NCBI GenBank assembly: GCA_032821775.1
Contig: JAVLRN010000010.1
Location: forward strand, 2,356,001 to 2,420,000
DNA length: 64,000 nt
DNA from: Sanguinoderma infundibulare
Taxonomy: Eukaryota > Basidiomycota > Agaricomycetes > Polyporales > Polyporaceae
Reading direction: 5' to 3'
Shown: positions 54,611 through 64,000 of the stretch, one piece after another
Numbering within the stretch: the first letter of the stretch is position 1
How the letters are laid out: each line of letters opens with the position of its first letter
Made by a program: the position numbers and the translations under genes
Notes under the pieces: generated by a model
Databases searched by the model: none
Told to the model about the DNA's origin: nothing
What the model saw: the letters and a program-made list of their open reading frames with translations, nothing else

Positions 54611-55727
54611 ATGGATCCTGAGCGTGAGGCCATCCTCGAACGCCATCCCAAGCTGTACTTCCCAGACAGGGACGTAGTCCTCGCTGCAAAGCTCAGGTCT
54701 CACACTGACAAAAACCCCCCAAAATACCAACTCTTTCACGTCCACAAGTTCCTTCTCGCACTTTGCTCCAAGGTCTTCGCCAACCTCTTTGGGGATGCCC
54801 ACGCTGAGCTCAGGGAGTCTTATGATGGAGTGCCGTGCATGGACATGCAGGGAGACCATGCGGAAGACCTCGCCCTCCTCCTCAGCTACCTGTATGACCC
54901 CAAAACATACATCATCACCAGGAATTTGTCACGCATTTGCTGATGGTTATGTCTGGTGAAGGTCATTGACCTTCCGTCGCTACGACCCCAACACCCCTAT
55001 CGCCATCAGTGGCATTATCAGGCTGGCCGACAAGTACCTCCTCGAAGGCCTGCGCAGGTGGCTCGTGAAGCAGGTCATCGACGCGTGGCCACAGACACTG
55101 CACGACTGGGATGTCCAACAGGCAGAAATCGAGGCCATGAAAATGGCGGCGGTGGGCACAACTCGTTTCGACCCCGATCATCAGCTCTCAGACGCCATCC
55201 CCAAGCCGGTCTCCGCCATCCTCTTTGCTCAGAAATTCGGGTGCCCGGAGATCCTTCTGGCGGCCTTTTACCAGCTGCTACTGCTGGACTTCAACATCGA
55301 CTGGGCTCTCCGTGACTCGAAGACCCATTATACACCCTGCACGGCGCTGGCAAGGTGGAGCCTTTTGGACAGGGACAACCTCGCGCGGTACATAAATGGC
55401 GTCACCTGCGCATCCCAGTACAAGCCATTCGTGTATGTGCTCCTCTCCTCAGGATGTTCGCGAAAGCTCCCAGAGGACCCTCCCTGTTTCCGGTTCATCG
55501 AGGAGCTGATCAACCAGGCGTGGACTCGGCGCGGCTTCCAGAGCATCCGGGATCCGCTCCACTGGATGACGGACTTGCTGGACCCCGGAAGGTTTCTGGA
55601 GCTGTTCAAGAAGGATTATAAGAAGGGGCTTTGCCAGAGGTATCAGCAGGTGATAGACGGTGCAATTTGCAAGGAGCGGCAGAGGATCTGGCAGGAGTTG
55701 TTACCGAGGTGGTTCGAGCTTCAATAG
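54611..55727 (+). CDS. BTB/POZ-domain protein 3
   Basis: MDPEREAILERHPKLYFPDR, YQLFHVHKFLLALCSKVFAN, LLLSYLYDPKT. Then, after a proposed very short intron (about 34 nt, 54925-54958), SLTFRRYDPNTPIAISGIIR, LADKYLLEGLRRWLVKQVID, WPQTLHDWDVQQAEIEAMKM, LFAQKFGCPEILLAAFYQLL, ARWSLLDRDNLARYINGVTC and FIEELINQAWTRRGFQSIRD. It ends LCQRYQQVIDGAICKERQRI, LLPRWFELQ. Closest to BTB 2, in tandem and same orientation. If the short intron is wrong, exon 1 would stop after RNLSRIC and the gene would also be broken. The BTB plus helical extension architecture is clear; function unknown. Confidence 0.75.
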
Positions 55728-56636
55728 GGTCCGGAGGCCTTGCGCGTTCCAGCAAGTAAGCATGCGGGTTTGCGACAGTGTTTGATTCAGTTTCTATATG
55801 TGATTCATAATTTTCGGGTCCTTCGAGCACGTCGTACGGCTCGTGCAGGCGTACCCTTTACTCCGATTCTTCATAACCTGTCATCTTGACGTACCTCAAG
55901 GAACATCGTCAATGTATTTCGCAATTGCAGGGAAGAACCAGACGGCTGGCACTCAGCCACTGGCGAGCCTTATTGTGATGCTGACCGAACACGTTGGACC
56001 AAAGAGATGTGTATATTTATTAACATCTAGAACGACGTTGATTGTAAGATGATCGTGGATCTTGCAAGAGTGGTGGAACCGCTCAGCTCAGTAGTACTCT
56101 GTATACGGTGGTGGGAGAGTCGACATAGTTGAACTGCTTTGGGAGGCCCCATCAATCTCCTCAGCGCGGCCGGCTCATTCACCGACACGCAGTGCCCTAT
56201 CGCCCATTTCCTGCCGCTCATACTCGGGTCTCCTCGGCAATCCTCCGCTCTGAGGGTGCCGGCCAGATACATGATCTTCAGAAAAGACTGGTGGGGTGAG
56301 AAGCTGCTTCTCTGAGTCCAAAGACGTCACAACAGCCTGTTCGCCGCCTGGGACCTGAATATTACGGTTTGACGAGTGTGGGCTCGGAGAACCTACATCA
56401 TATGGGAGTCAGTGTTTCTATCGCAGATGGTAGACATGGGCTCTCACCACCCTGAGGCACTTCTCTGGGATTGACAATCATCTCTAGGAGACTAGGACCT
56501 TCAGGTGCAGTGCTGGTGGCTGCAGGACGTGGTGTCTCTATTTCAGCTTTTCCTCTGAGTCAGATGTAGCAGTGCATGGAGTGGGGAACGACGTACCTGC
56601 TGAAGATGAGGCATCCTGTCATCCCTGTCTTTGTCA
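55728..56636. other. Intergenic region
   Basis: Some minus-strand pieces near 56290-56640 (TKTGMTGCLIF) follow the GPI-type gene with gt/ag sites and could be untranslated exons. No gene recognised. Confidence 0.35.
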
Positions 56637-57266
56637 TCATAGAACGTAAATTGACACCAGCATCACGCCCACCGCTGCCAAAGCCGATCCTGATCCAATT
56701 CCAACAAAAGCATCCACACCGCCAATTTGGCGGGTTCCGGGGAGCAACGTAGGAGTTGAGGCGATGGTGGGTATTGGAAAGGTTGTGGAGGATGCTATGG
56801 ATGTCTGTCGTCTGACATAAAACACTTTCAAATGATCCAAATAGCGTGAGCCACGTACTGTAGGAATTGACTTTGGATGCCCAGGAGTTAAGGGTCCAGT
56901 CGAGCCCGCGTTAGAAGGAAACGCCGATGTAGAAACTGAAGGTGATATGCTTGGAGGATGTGGCATGGACGGTGAGGATGATGGCGTGGTACTTTCAGGA
57001 AGAGTGGTGAATGTTGCGCTTGCACTAGTTATAACTGGATCAGACGAGCCAGCGGTTGCTGAGGCCGAGGAAGTGGCTGAGACAGGCGTCGCAGCATGTA
57101 AGGCTCCCACTATACAATTGCTATCAATGATGACATTGGACAGTGTGAATGGCCTTTGGAAACATGTGCTATTGCGGCAGGGTTCAGCTTTTCCTTCTTG
57201 TGTGCTAGTGGAGAGAGAATGTACCTGCTGCTGCATGCGTGCGTGAGCGAGATAGCAACCAGCCAT
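56637..57266 (-). CDS. Ser/Thr-rich secreted protein with GPI-anchor-like C-terminus
   Basis: NSTCFQRPFTLSNVIIDSNC, IVGALHAATPVSATSSASAT and a long Ser/Thr/Pro stretch (PSSSPSMPHPPSISPSVSTS) lead to SIASSTTFPIPTIASTPTLL and then GGVDAFVGIGSGSALAAVGV, MLVSIYVL-stop. The C-terminal hydrophobic tail with no charged residues after it fits GPI addition. An intron of 54 nt (gtacgt...cgacag, near 56805-56860) is in phase. The 5' end is uncertain: a signal-like MTTMQWLVAISLTHACSS at 57280 lies in another frame, and joining it would need a 20-nt intron, which is too short. The gene may therefore be frameshifted at its start. Confidence 0.5.
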   Translation of the reverse strand: MAGCYLAHARMQQQVHSLSTSTQEGKAEPCRNSTCFQRPFTLSNVIIDSNCIVGALHAATPVSATSSASATAGSSDPVITSASATFTTLPESTTPSSSPSMPHPPSISPSVSTSAFPSNAGSTGPLTPGHPKSIPTVRGSRYLDHLKVFYVRRQTSIASSTTFPIPTIASTPTLLPGTRQIGGVDAFVGIGSGSALAAVGVMLVSIYVL

Positions 57267-57589
57267 TGCATTGTAGTCATGGTTTGAAGGAGTACACTGT
57301 GACCCACATACTTAACGCTCAATGGAAAAGGAATTCGAAGCAATGAATTCACAAACCCTGGATTGCAGCAAATCATGGCAACGCAAATGCGTACTGTCTC
57401 AAGTGAGCTGAGCGAGGCATAAGTCTCTCAGGGGCGATGAGGTGGCACATCGGGAGATGAGTCTTCTCTTAGAAGAAGTCATTCCAAGTGACATCGAAGA
57501 ACCCAGCAGAAGAGAGCGGTACAGACTGCGCATTGAACGGAAGCAGCTTAAAATGGTTGGTCGTGGTCGTGTGATACACACAAACTACC

Positions 57590-58310
57590 TAATAGAAAGT
57601 ACTACTAGATAATATGTGCCTGAAGTAATCAGACCAGACTTTAGATCAGATATTCCTCCAGGTGTCCATGATAGTGATCAGAGGTATGGGTAATGATAGG
57701 TAAGGGTGAGATAAGGAAGGGGATAATAGAGAGCAAGCCTGTCAGAGGCTTTCTAACTCTCAGGGGGGAAGGCTATTGTGCACAGTTGCACCAGGAACAT
57801 CTATCAGAGGTGGGACTTCAGTCTGAGGGGAACTGAAATTTTTGTCATTCTTGGGGGACCCAGCTGAGGTCCTTATATACTAGTAGCTATCTAGAACCAA
57901 ATACAAATAAACAGGCTATTGTGCTATTGTGCTAAGTCTGGACAATAGGCTATAGACACAATACTGTATCTAAAAATAGCACAATACTGTTAAAGTGCTC
58001 ATTGTCCTTGGACAATGAGTATATACAGGCTGTGAGAAATAATCCTATAGACAATAAAGGAATAAACAATAGTCCACCAATCAGCATGGGAATAACATAT
58101 CCATACCATGAAATATGCACAATCATAGTGCTATATACCTGAGAATATTCTCAAGTACAATAGGCTAGGATAAAAGTTATCCTCAAACAATTAAGTATGA
58201 GGAATAATAGGTCAAAGTTTGTAGTGTGGGAATGTTCAAAGGATAAAAGGATAGAGTATAATAGTCATTCCCAAATAACAATAAAGTCCCATCATACAAA
58301 AAGAAAAACC
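57590..58310. other. AT-rich non-coding block
   Basis: Strikingly AT-rich compared with the rest of the window, without open frames. Repeated short motifs such as acaataggctat and tggacaat occur at 57910-58010. It lies on the 3' side of the retroelement (minus orientation) and could contain its long terminal repeat, but I could not find the matching partner in the window. Confidence 0.4.
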
Positions 58311-61300
58311 TGCGCTGACTGAGCATGTGTACAGTAATGTGTATCAGTCATCATGCTTGAACCTTAGTCAGCCTTTTCAGGTCATGTGCCAAGAACCAAA
58401 TCATCTGTGCACCATAGCAAACGAATAGAGAGTACATGTAGAGTCCATGCTAGATCGTGTTACACCTTGCACACATCCTGCGCTTTGAGCTCTCACCTTC
58501 CTCCCCAGGTCCTTTCTGGACTGACTCCCTGTCGTCCCTTCACCCCGGCAGCTCTCTGAACCTAAAGATAGGCTCTTCAGAGCCAAGGCAGTTCTGGTGC
58601 TGAACCGGCTCTCCTGCCAGCCTGTACCTGTCCAACAGATCAGTCATACACCGTGTATGACAACCGCCCCACACTTGAAGTGCAACGTCCCCGTTGCGAA
58701 GGCTGAGAAGAACAGGACCATGTACTCATAGCGCTTCCTAACCAACCACTGAGCCAGTTAGAGAGGGAGGAAGCAAAGGAGCCTGAGCTCGAGTGAGAGG
58801 TCGTCCGCATTGAAGCTGTGCACTGGCAGGCAGAAGTCCGCGGAGGAGAGGATGGGACCAGACGAGGTCATGGAGGCTCCTTCGCTGCTACCATCCAAGG
58901 AGTCACCATCTCCAATGGTCTGCCCATCCTCAAAGATCCATCCCGGGACGACAAAGTACCGCTCGCCATGTTGAAAGATGATGTCAGCGGGGTCATTGAA
59001 GATGCAGAGGGCTGGGATGTCGACATGAAAGTGGTGATAGTCGGACAGGTAAAAGATGGAATTGAAGTGGAGGGTGGTGTTGGCATCTGGGCCGAAGGGG
59101 AAGAGGGTCCACAGGCTGGTGGACTCACTGTGAGTGGTGCAGACCATGTTTGCTGGCATGGCGAAGCGGCTGGAGGGATAGAGAGGGATTCGTCGCGCAA
59201 TGAAGGGCCTAAGATCTGTGTTTGGGCCAAAGGCATGGACCATGATGCAGGTTTGAGGGGCAAACGTAATGGAGTAACGCATAGTAAAGCAGGACGAGTG
59301 TCAGCGCAGCTGAGAATGACGGGGGGATTGGGTGAGAAAGGTATTGACGGAGGCAAGGATTATATGAGAGGCAGGCACTGCACCGCTTGACTGGCCAGGG
59401 CAGCGCTTATGCGAACCATTCATTAGAGTCTTCTGAGGATCTGCTCGCTTCGCTGTCGATCTCAGATTCTAGATCTTCATCTTCATCTGAATCAGATGCT
59501 GAATCTTTTGATAGATCTCGGGGCAACCTCGGCTTGTAGAGAATCACTCTGAATGCAGCATACCCCTGCCGAAGGAATGTGCCGTCCAGTTCTGTCAGGA
59601 TGTAGACATTATGCACTGTCTTCCGGTGTACTATGTATGGTCCAGAGTATCTTGGTGTATACTTGTCCACAAGGCCTGCATCCCTGGCTGAGTTTCGCAC
59701 GAGGACAAGTGTACCTGGCTGGATGGGTAGCTTCTTCAGCCTGTGCCTAAAGCACTTTTCAAACTGTTCCTTTGACCTGATTCTAGAGCGAAGTATAGTA
59801 TCTCTTGCACGCTTAAGGTCTTGAGGACGCTTGTCTAGCTGCCACATCCTCAAGGCTAGCAGTTCTGCTGAAGATAATCCTACCTGGTATGCGCTGATCA
59901 TGAATGTAGCCTCTGTAAGGTCGAAGGGGAGAATGGGATGGACACCATGAAGCAAATAAAAAGGGCTAAATCCTGTGGACCGCCGTGTGGTAACGCGGTC
60001 TGCAAAAAATGCCAGATGGACTTTCTTTGGCCATTGCTGAATATCTCCTTGACAATCTTTCAGGATTGCTTCACGGATGGTAAAATGGCCTTGTTCGACA
60101 ATGCCATTGCTGTGTTTATTATAGGGAGATATCTTGATTTGAGGAATGCCATACTGCTTCAGCAGTCGCTCAGTTGCTCCCTTAAACTCCGTACCATTAT
60201 CCGTGATGATTTCTGCAATATGTCCATACCGACAGATGATTTCCTCCCATAGAAACTTGGCAATGGTCTTCGCAGTGATCCTTCGCAGTGCACGACCTTC
60301 AGCTGCATGTGAGAGGTCATCGCACGCTGCAATGATATACCTATATCCATTGACACTTGGCATAAACATGATGTCCACATAAATTTGAGAAAAAAGAGTG
60401 ACAGGTGTGCGAATGGTGGGAGAGACCTCTATGCGCTTGGTGTTCCACAGTTGACATTGATGGCAGGTGCTTACATGATGCTTGACATCCTGAAATAGAT
60501 TAGGCCAGTAGAATCGCTCACGCACATGATGGAATACGCCATAGACTCCTCTGTGACCCAGCTTCTCATGAGCTTCTGTGAGGATGCTATACCGCTGATC
60601 GCTGTCAAGGACCACTGCTAAAGGTGATTTCTGATTGCGCCGCTTATACATCTTTCCTGCAGTCATGAAGAACTGAGTTGCTCGCTGTAGGAATCGCCTC
60701 TTTGCTTGGATAGATGGAAATGATGGAGTCTCTAAGGTCTCAAGAAAATGCTGAATGTTGTGGAGTGCCTGCTCTTGTTTACTGTCAGTTGCATGTAGAG
60801 CTGGCACTTCAGAATGTGTGGGGGTTATAGAATCCTTCCACATAAAGAATAGTGATGTCTCATCCATCCACTGATCCAGCTCTTTAGCCTCTTGCCTTTC
60901 CTCATCTGTTGGTCTCCTCCTTGAGAGGGCATCAGGTCCTCTGTGTTTGTCTGCAGGGACATGCTGTAGCTGAAAATCAAAGAGAAGTATTCCCTGAATC
61001 CAGCAATTGATAGTGGCATTTGGTTGAAGGTCAGAATTATTGAGCATATCCTTGATGTACTTTGCATCGACCTCAAGTATCAACTTTTTAATGCCAATAA
61101 GGTACAGCCTCCAATGTCGCAGTGCACGAAAGCATTCATACAGCTCTAGCTTGGGTTGGCTATACCTGGACTCTCGCTCATTGAATGGAAGGGATCCATA
61201 TCGCGCTGGCCTTCGCCGACCACTCTCGTCCTCTTGAGAAAGAATAAACCCAACTGCAATATTGCTGGAGTCAATTGATATGTAGACTGGCCTGTTACAG

Positions 61301-63300
61301 TTATAGTCTATAGGGTGTAGTGCTGGTGCAGAGGAGATTAACTGCTTGAGTCGCTGAAAAGCTCCTTCATGCCTCTGGTCACATATAAACTCAGCATCCT
61401 TTCTGATGAGTTCTGTCAAAGGCCGACAGATTTCTGAATATCCCTTGATCCAGATCCGCACTGTACCACATAACCCTAGAAAGCCTCGCACATCCTTGAC
61501 TGTCTGTAGTGCTGGCCACTTCTGAACTTTCTCAATCTTGACATCTTCTGGGAGTCGCCCTTCAGAACTACACTTTTGGCCAACAATGATCACTTCAGGC
61601 TTGCAGATCTGCATTTTCTTTGCTGAAACTGTTGCACCTGCATGTGATAATCTGTGAAAAATCCTATGCACATCCAACGCATGCTCCCATATAAACCGCC
61701 TGATGCCAGGGTTCGCAGGAATAGTCTCTGGATTTCCTGCCTGATCAAGGTACTGGCTTTTGGGTCCTTTGATTGGGAGGTCATCAATGAATATGTTTGC
61801 AGTGTGAGGGATTTCATCTTGTAGGATAAAAGTCATACAATTCTGGAATTCTGTGGGGGAATTGATATATCCCTGAGGCATGCAGGTGATTCGCAGAAGT
61901 CTCAAAGGTGTCATGAAAGAGGTCATGTCTCTGCTATGTAGATCAACAATGCGTGCATCATATCCAGAAAATAGGTCAAACACTGTGTAGCATTGATATC
62001 CTGCAAATGGCTCCACAAAGTCATCCAGGATAGGTGGTACTCCTGCATCTCTTATACTGACTTTGTTAAGCAGCTGAAGGTCATGGACCAATTGCAAGTC
62101 TCCATTCTTCTTCAGCACACAAAACCACCGCGAACGATAGGATGCTTGACTCGGCTCATAAACTCCTGCAGCAATTTTCTCCCGAATAATCTTAATGACC
62201 TTCTCCTTAATTCCTGGAGGTACTGGAATGTTGGGCAGCTTCCAGGCTTCATGAGGGACTACTGGCATAATGTATGGTGAAAAGTAATCCTCCCGGAGTG
62301 TACCGCGGTCATTATCCTCAAATGCAATGCACTTTTCATTAAGTCTGAGAATATGGAGGAACAGCTTCTCTTCTTCAGGCCATAGATATCCATCTGGGTT
62401 GATATTGATTTTGTCAATGCGCTCCCGAGTCAGCTTTGCTGTTGGAATAAAATCTGGTATATTTGCACTCAATGGCAGTAGGGACTTTAATGGATTTTCT
62501 GGAAAGTGCCTAGTAACCTTGCATTCTTCAGGCACTGTACCAGCTACTGGCTTTACCTTCTGGTCTACGTGCTTGAAAGCTGTGTTTACACTGCTTGTAG
62601 CTGAATATAGGTCCTTAGATCCTTCAAAGATGCAGAAGTTTGACCCAAAAATCGGTAACCCTAGGCTAGGGTTATGCCCGAAATTATTGCTAAGTCCTGT
62701 ATCCTGCAGATGCTCATCTGCCCGCCCCACACTTGGCATTGCACTGCCCTCAGTGCGGAAAGGGTACAGAGTGTGAAAAGATAAGTGTTTATTACCTTGG
62801 TTGCCGCCGAAAACAGTCTGTGGGGGTGCTGGAAGGCACACGGAAAAGGGTGGGTATGGGTGGGCTATCAAAGCGCCAGGACATGCATTGAGGAAGCTAC
62901 TGGACACCATATACGAGAATACATGTGCAAAAGGTAGGGATGATAATGAGATGTGGGGGCTGCTATTGAGGGTATAGTAACAGCAGGGAGGGAGGGAAAG
63001 CGCGGCACAGCCAACCGTAGCGCTTATCACAGACGCGCAACCGAAACACACAGGAGGCAACATCTGGTGGAGGGACATAGCGGGAAAGGAGCTCAAGGCA
63101 GAAACTCGAGAAGACGGATGTGTGGGAGTGCGGGGGAACTGCAGTGGAACGAGATCACCGGGAAATCGTAACGTATGGGGACGACGCAGCACGAACGTGG
63201 CACCACTCTTGTGTGCAGGGATCTCTTCCCTGGGGACGGAAGGTTCGGTTTGGGCATGGAAGGAGAGGAGCAAACGTAAACGTACTTTACTCCGCGAAGA
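58310..63300 (-). mobile_element. Ty3/gypsy LTR retrotransposon, gag/protease and LTRs not identified
   Basis: Contains a pol frame (RT, RNase H, integrase) at 59407-63519 and a downstream ORF at 58758-59282 in the same orientation. Boundaries are approximate. A pyrimidine-rich tract at 58494-58520 reads as a polypurine tract in the element's sense (CTGGGGAGGAAGGTGAGAG) and could prime plus-strand synthesis, which would place the 3' LTR below about 58490. No paired LTR was found, so the 5' LTR may lie beyond 64000 or be lost. Confidence 0.75.
58758..59282 (-). CDS. Retroelement-associated ORF downstream of pol
   Basis: 174 codons, MRYSITFAPQTCIMVHAFGP, LRPFIARRIPLYPSSRFAMP, FHVDIPALCIFNDPADIIFQ, and the ending ELRLLCFLPL. 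No stop or frameshift. It lies 124 bases after the pol stop in the same orientation, so it is probably part of the element. I recognise no domain. It does not show a signal peptide or membrane helix that would suggest an envelope-like protein. Role unknown. Confidence 0.5.
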   Translation of the reverse strand: MRYSITFAPQTCIMVHAFGPNTDLRPFIARRIPLYPSSRFAMPANMVCTTHSESTSLWTLFPFGPDANTTLHFNSIFYLSDYHHFHVDIPALCIFNDPADIIFQHGERYFVVPGWIFEDGQTIGDGDSLDGSSEGASMTSSGPILSSADFCLPVHSFNADDLSLELRLLCFLPL

Positions 63301-63519
63301 CCTTGAACTCGTCCTTGAAGAACTCGCAGAGGTCATCTGCGCAGCTCTGAAGGGCCTCAGACAACACTTGCTCGATGAAAACTCGTACCTCGCCGTTGAT
63401 GAACAGTTCCGTGTACGCGTCTGCTTGCGCACGTGAGGTGGGGGACGGACTGCGAGCGTCGTGCTCTTCTGGGGGTCGTGGAGTGATGTGGGAAGGGGAA
63501 TCGGGGCCGGAAGATCCAA
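59407..63519 (-). CDS. Ty3/gypsy pol: reverse transcriptase, RNase H, integrase
   Basis: A single 1370-codon frame. RT from about residue 430: YRSRWFCVLKKNGDLQLVHD, TVFDLFSGYDAR, MPQGYINSPTEFQNCM and the active-site NIFIDDLPIKGP near residue 578 (Ile-Asp-Asp). RNase H: PVYISIDSSNIAVGFILSQE near 750 to HRGPDALSRR near 870. Integrase: zinc-binding HEKLGHRGVYGVFHHVRERF and CHQC (about 985-1020), catalytic Asp in YVDIMF, Asp in TDNGTEFKG, Glu in GIVEQGHF. The C-terminus is acidic (SDSDEDEDLESEID). No protease D-[ST]-G motif and no gag are found. The first 230 residues (up to about 62830) do not look like element protein, and the true start may be near 62740 (MPSVGRADEH). Confidence 0.88.
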   Translation of the reverse strand: MDLPAPIPLPTSLHDPQKSTTLAVRPPPHVRKQTRTRNCSSTARYEFSSSKCCLRPFRAAQMTSASSSRTSSRSSRSKVRLRLLLSFHAQTEPSVPREEIPAHKSGATFVLRRPHTLRFPGDLVPLQFPRTPTHPSSRVSALSSFPAMSLHQMLPPVCFGCASVISATVGCAALSLPPCCYYTLNSSPHISLSSLPFAHVFSYMVSSSFLNACPGALIAHPYPPFSVCLPAPPQTVFGGNQGNKHLSFHTLYPFRTEGSAMPSVGRADEHLQDTGLSNNFGHNPSLGLPIFGSNFCIFEGSKDLYSATSSVNTAFKHVDQKVKPVAGTVPEECKVTRHFPENPLKSLLPLSANIPDFIPTAKLTRERIDKININPDGYLWPEEEKLFLHILRLNEKCIAFEDNDRGTLREDYFSPYIMPVVPHEAWKLPNIPVPPGIKEKVIKIIREKIAAGVYEPSQASYRSRWFCVLKKNGDLQLVHDLQLLNKVSIRDAGVPPILDDFVEPFAGYQCYTVFDLFSGYDARIVDLHSRDMTSFMTPLRLLRITCMPQGYINSPTEFQNCMTFILQDEIPHTANIFIDDLPIKGPKSQYLDQAGNPETIPANPGIRRFIWEHALDVHRIFHRLSHAGATVSAKKMQICKPEVIIVGQKCSSEGRLPEDVKIEKVQKWPALQTVKDVRGFLGLCGTVRIWIKGYSEICRPLTELIRKDAEFICDQRHEGAFQRLKQLISSAPALHPIDYNCNRPVYISIDSSNIAVGFILSQEDESGRRRPARYGSLPFNERESRYSQPKLELYECFRALRHWRLYLIGIKKLILEVDAKYIKDMLNNSDLQPNATINCWIQGILLFDFQLQHVPADKHRGPDALSRRRPTDEERQEAKELDQWMDETSLFFMWKDSITPTHSEVPALHATDSKQEQALHNIQHFLETLETPSFPSIQAKRRFLQRATQFFMTAGKMYKRRNQKSPLAVVLDSDQRYSILTEAHEKLGHRGVYGVFHHVRERFYWPNLFQDVKHHVSTCHQCQLWNTKRIEVSPTIRTPVTLFSQIYVDIMFMPSVNGYRYIIAACDDLSHAAEGRALRRITAKTIAKFLWEEIICRYGHIAEIITDNGTEFKGATERLLKQYGIPQIKISPYNKHSNGIVEQGHFTIREAILKDCQGDIQQWPKKVHLAFFADRVTTRRSTGFSPFYLLHGVHPILPFDLTEATFMISAYQVGLSSAELLALRMWQLDKRPQDLKRARDTILRSRIRSKEQFEKCFRHRLKKLPIQPGTLVLVRNSARDAGLVDKYTPRYSGPYIVHRKTVHNVYILTELDGTFLRQGYAAFRVILYKPRLPRDLSKDSASDSDEDEDLESEIDSEASRSSEDSNEWFA

Positions 63520-63880
63520 CCGTGGGTCCAGCGAAGAAGACGGGAACCGGAGGAGGGAGCAAAGAAACGGAAAGGGAAGACGTGGCGGGAGCAGACGCGG
63601 CCTGCGCGGCGCGCGAGCTCAAAACGTTAAGTGGATTGGATTCACGAAGATGAAGGGGACAGCATGGGAGCTCCAGCTTGGTTGTTGGGAGCGTATTGTG
63701 GACGTCGTCGTCCGTCTTGTGCTGACGCCGCTTGTGAACCAAGCTTTGCTGGTCACGAGCGGCGTCGGGGTCGTCCTCGTCGAGCATGGGGTCGTCCTCG
63801 GCGTCGGCATCGTAATCATCATCATCGTCGTTACTGGTGGGCACACTGGGGAAGGGTGTCATCAGCGGACGCGGTGTCAT
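63287..63880 (-). CDS. Hypothetical acidic protein, possibly gag-like or a host gene
   Basis: 197 codons: MTPRPLMTPFPSVPTSNDDD, an acidic run, a possible intron near 63650-63745, then PPVPVFFAGPTVGSSGPDSP and DAYTELFINGEVRVFIEQVL, EALQSCADDLCEFFKDEFKV, FAE-stop. The C-terminal helix-like, well-formed sequence suggests real coding. It overlaps the first 230 codons of the pol frame in a different frame, so at most one is real there. It could be the end of a gag-type protein or of a host gene entering from beyond 64000. Undecided. Confidence 0.35.
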   Translation of the reverse strand: MTPRPLMTPFPSVPTSNDDDDDYDADAEDDPMLDEDDPDAARDQQSLVHKRRQHKTDDDVHNTLPTTKLELPCCPLHLRESNPLNVLSSRAAQAASAPATSSLSVSLLPPPVPVFFAGPTVGSSGPDSPSHITPRPPEEHDARSPSPTSRAQADAYTELFINGEVRVFIEQVLSEALQSCADDLCEFFKDEFKVFAE

Positions 63881-64000
63881 GCGGCATGCGAGCTGGGTGT
63901 CCTCGCCTGGAGGACACTTGGGAATCTGGGGCTTCTTGATGGGTGGCGGATGGATAAGGATGTGTGGGACGGGGCTGAGCCCGTGATTGTCATCGAGAGT

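Noticed and set aside
58281..58320. 3' LTR start at TGTATGATGGGAC (minus strand)
   Set aside because: The preceding bases are pyrimidine-rich in the element's sense, not a polypurine tract, and no second copy was found.
62830..63519. First 230 codons of the pol frame taken as gag/protease
   Set aside because: No zinc knuckle or D-[ST]-G motif, odd composition, and overlap with a better-looking frame at 63287-63880.
1..64000. tRNA, rRNA or CRISPR features
   Set aside because: No cloverleaf with conserved arms, rRNA core sequence or regular spacer array was noticed. A covariance-model scan would be needed to exclude small RNAs.

Overview
The window looks like an Agaricomycete (basidiomycete) chromosome, probably a wood-decay polypore or relative. 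The evidence is dense short introns of about 45-70 nt with GTRNGT donors and CTRAC branch points, GC-rich coding sequence, and families typical of that class: DUF6534-like seven-helix proteins, BTB proteins, HET proteins, Crinkler/RHS-like P-loop relics and a basidiomycete-type Ty3/gypsy pol. Species was not determined.

Layout. 1-1.9 kb: 5' part of a serine carboxypeptidase (minus). 3-8.3 kb: two broken copies of a Crinkler/RHS-like gene on either side of a HET-domain ORF that lacks its N-terminal block. 8.9-9.7 kb: an isoprenylcysteine methyltransferase-like gene. 9.9-19.5 kb: three 2-oxoglutarate/Fe(II) oxygenase genes (A, B, C), a BTB gene, a relic of a trichodiene-synthase-type terpene cyclase and a stray oxygenase exon. 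21.3-33.1 kb: three paralogous single-pass Ser/Thr-rich membrane proteins around a tandem pair of seven-helix protein genes. 33.5-37.8 kb: a membrane-anchored aldehyde dehydrogenase divergent from an MDR oxidoreductase. 38.9-48.8 kb: four more oxygenase genes (D, E, F, G), an oxygenase tail fragment, a decayed NmrA-like fragment and an orphan gene. 49.6-51.8 kb: another membrane-protein gene split by a 1.2-kb Mutator-like inverted-repeat element. 53-55.7 kb: two tandem BTB genes, one with a premature stop. 56.6-57.3 kb: a possible GPI-anchored protein. 57.6-63.5 kb: an AT-rich block and a Ty3/gypsy element with an uninterrupted RT-RNaseH-integrase frame.

The dominant theme is local amplification and decay. 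The seven oxygenase loci share exon phases and a 16-nt micro-exon, so they derive from one ancestor. Six look intact. One carries a 10-bp duplication that breaks the frame, and two further fragments mark lost copies. Together with a terpene cyclase relic, an aldehyde dehydrogenase, an MDR reductase and a methyltransferase-like gene, the region could be a remodelled specialised-metabolism neighbourhood. That reading is inference from gene content only. The best-supported single discovery is the Mutator-like element: it has a 10-bp target duplication, and removing it leaves one continuous reading frame in the host gene.
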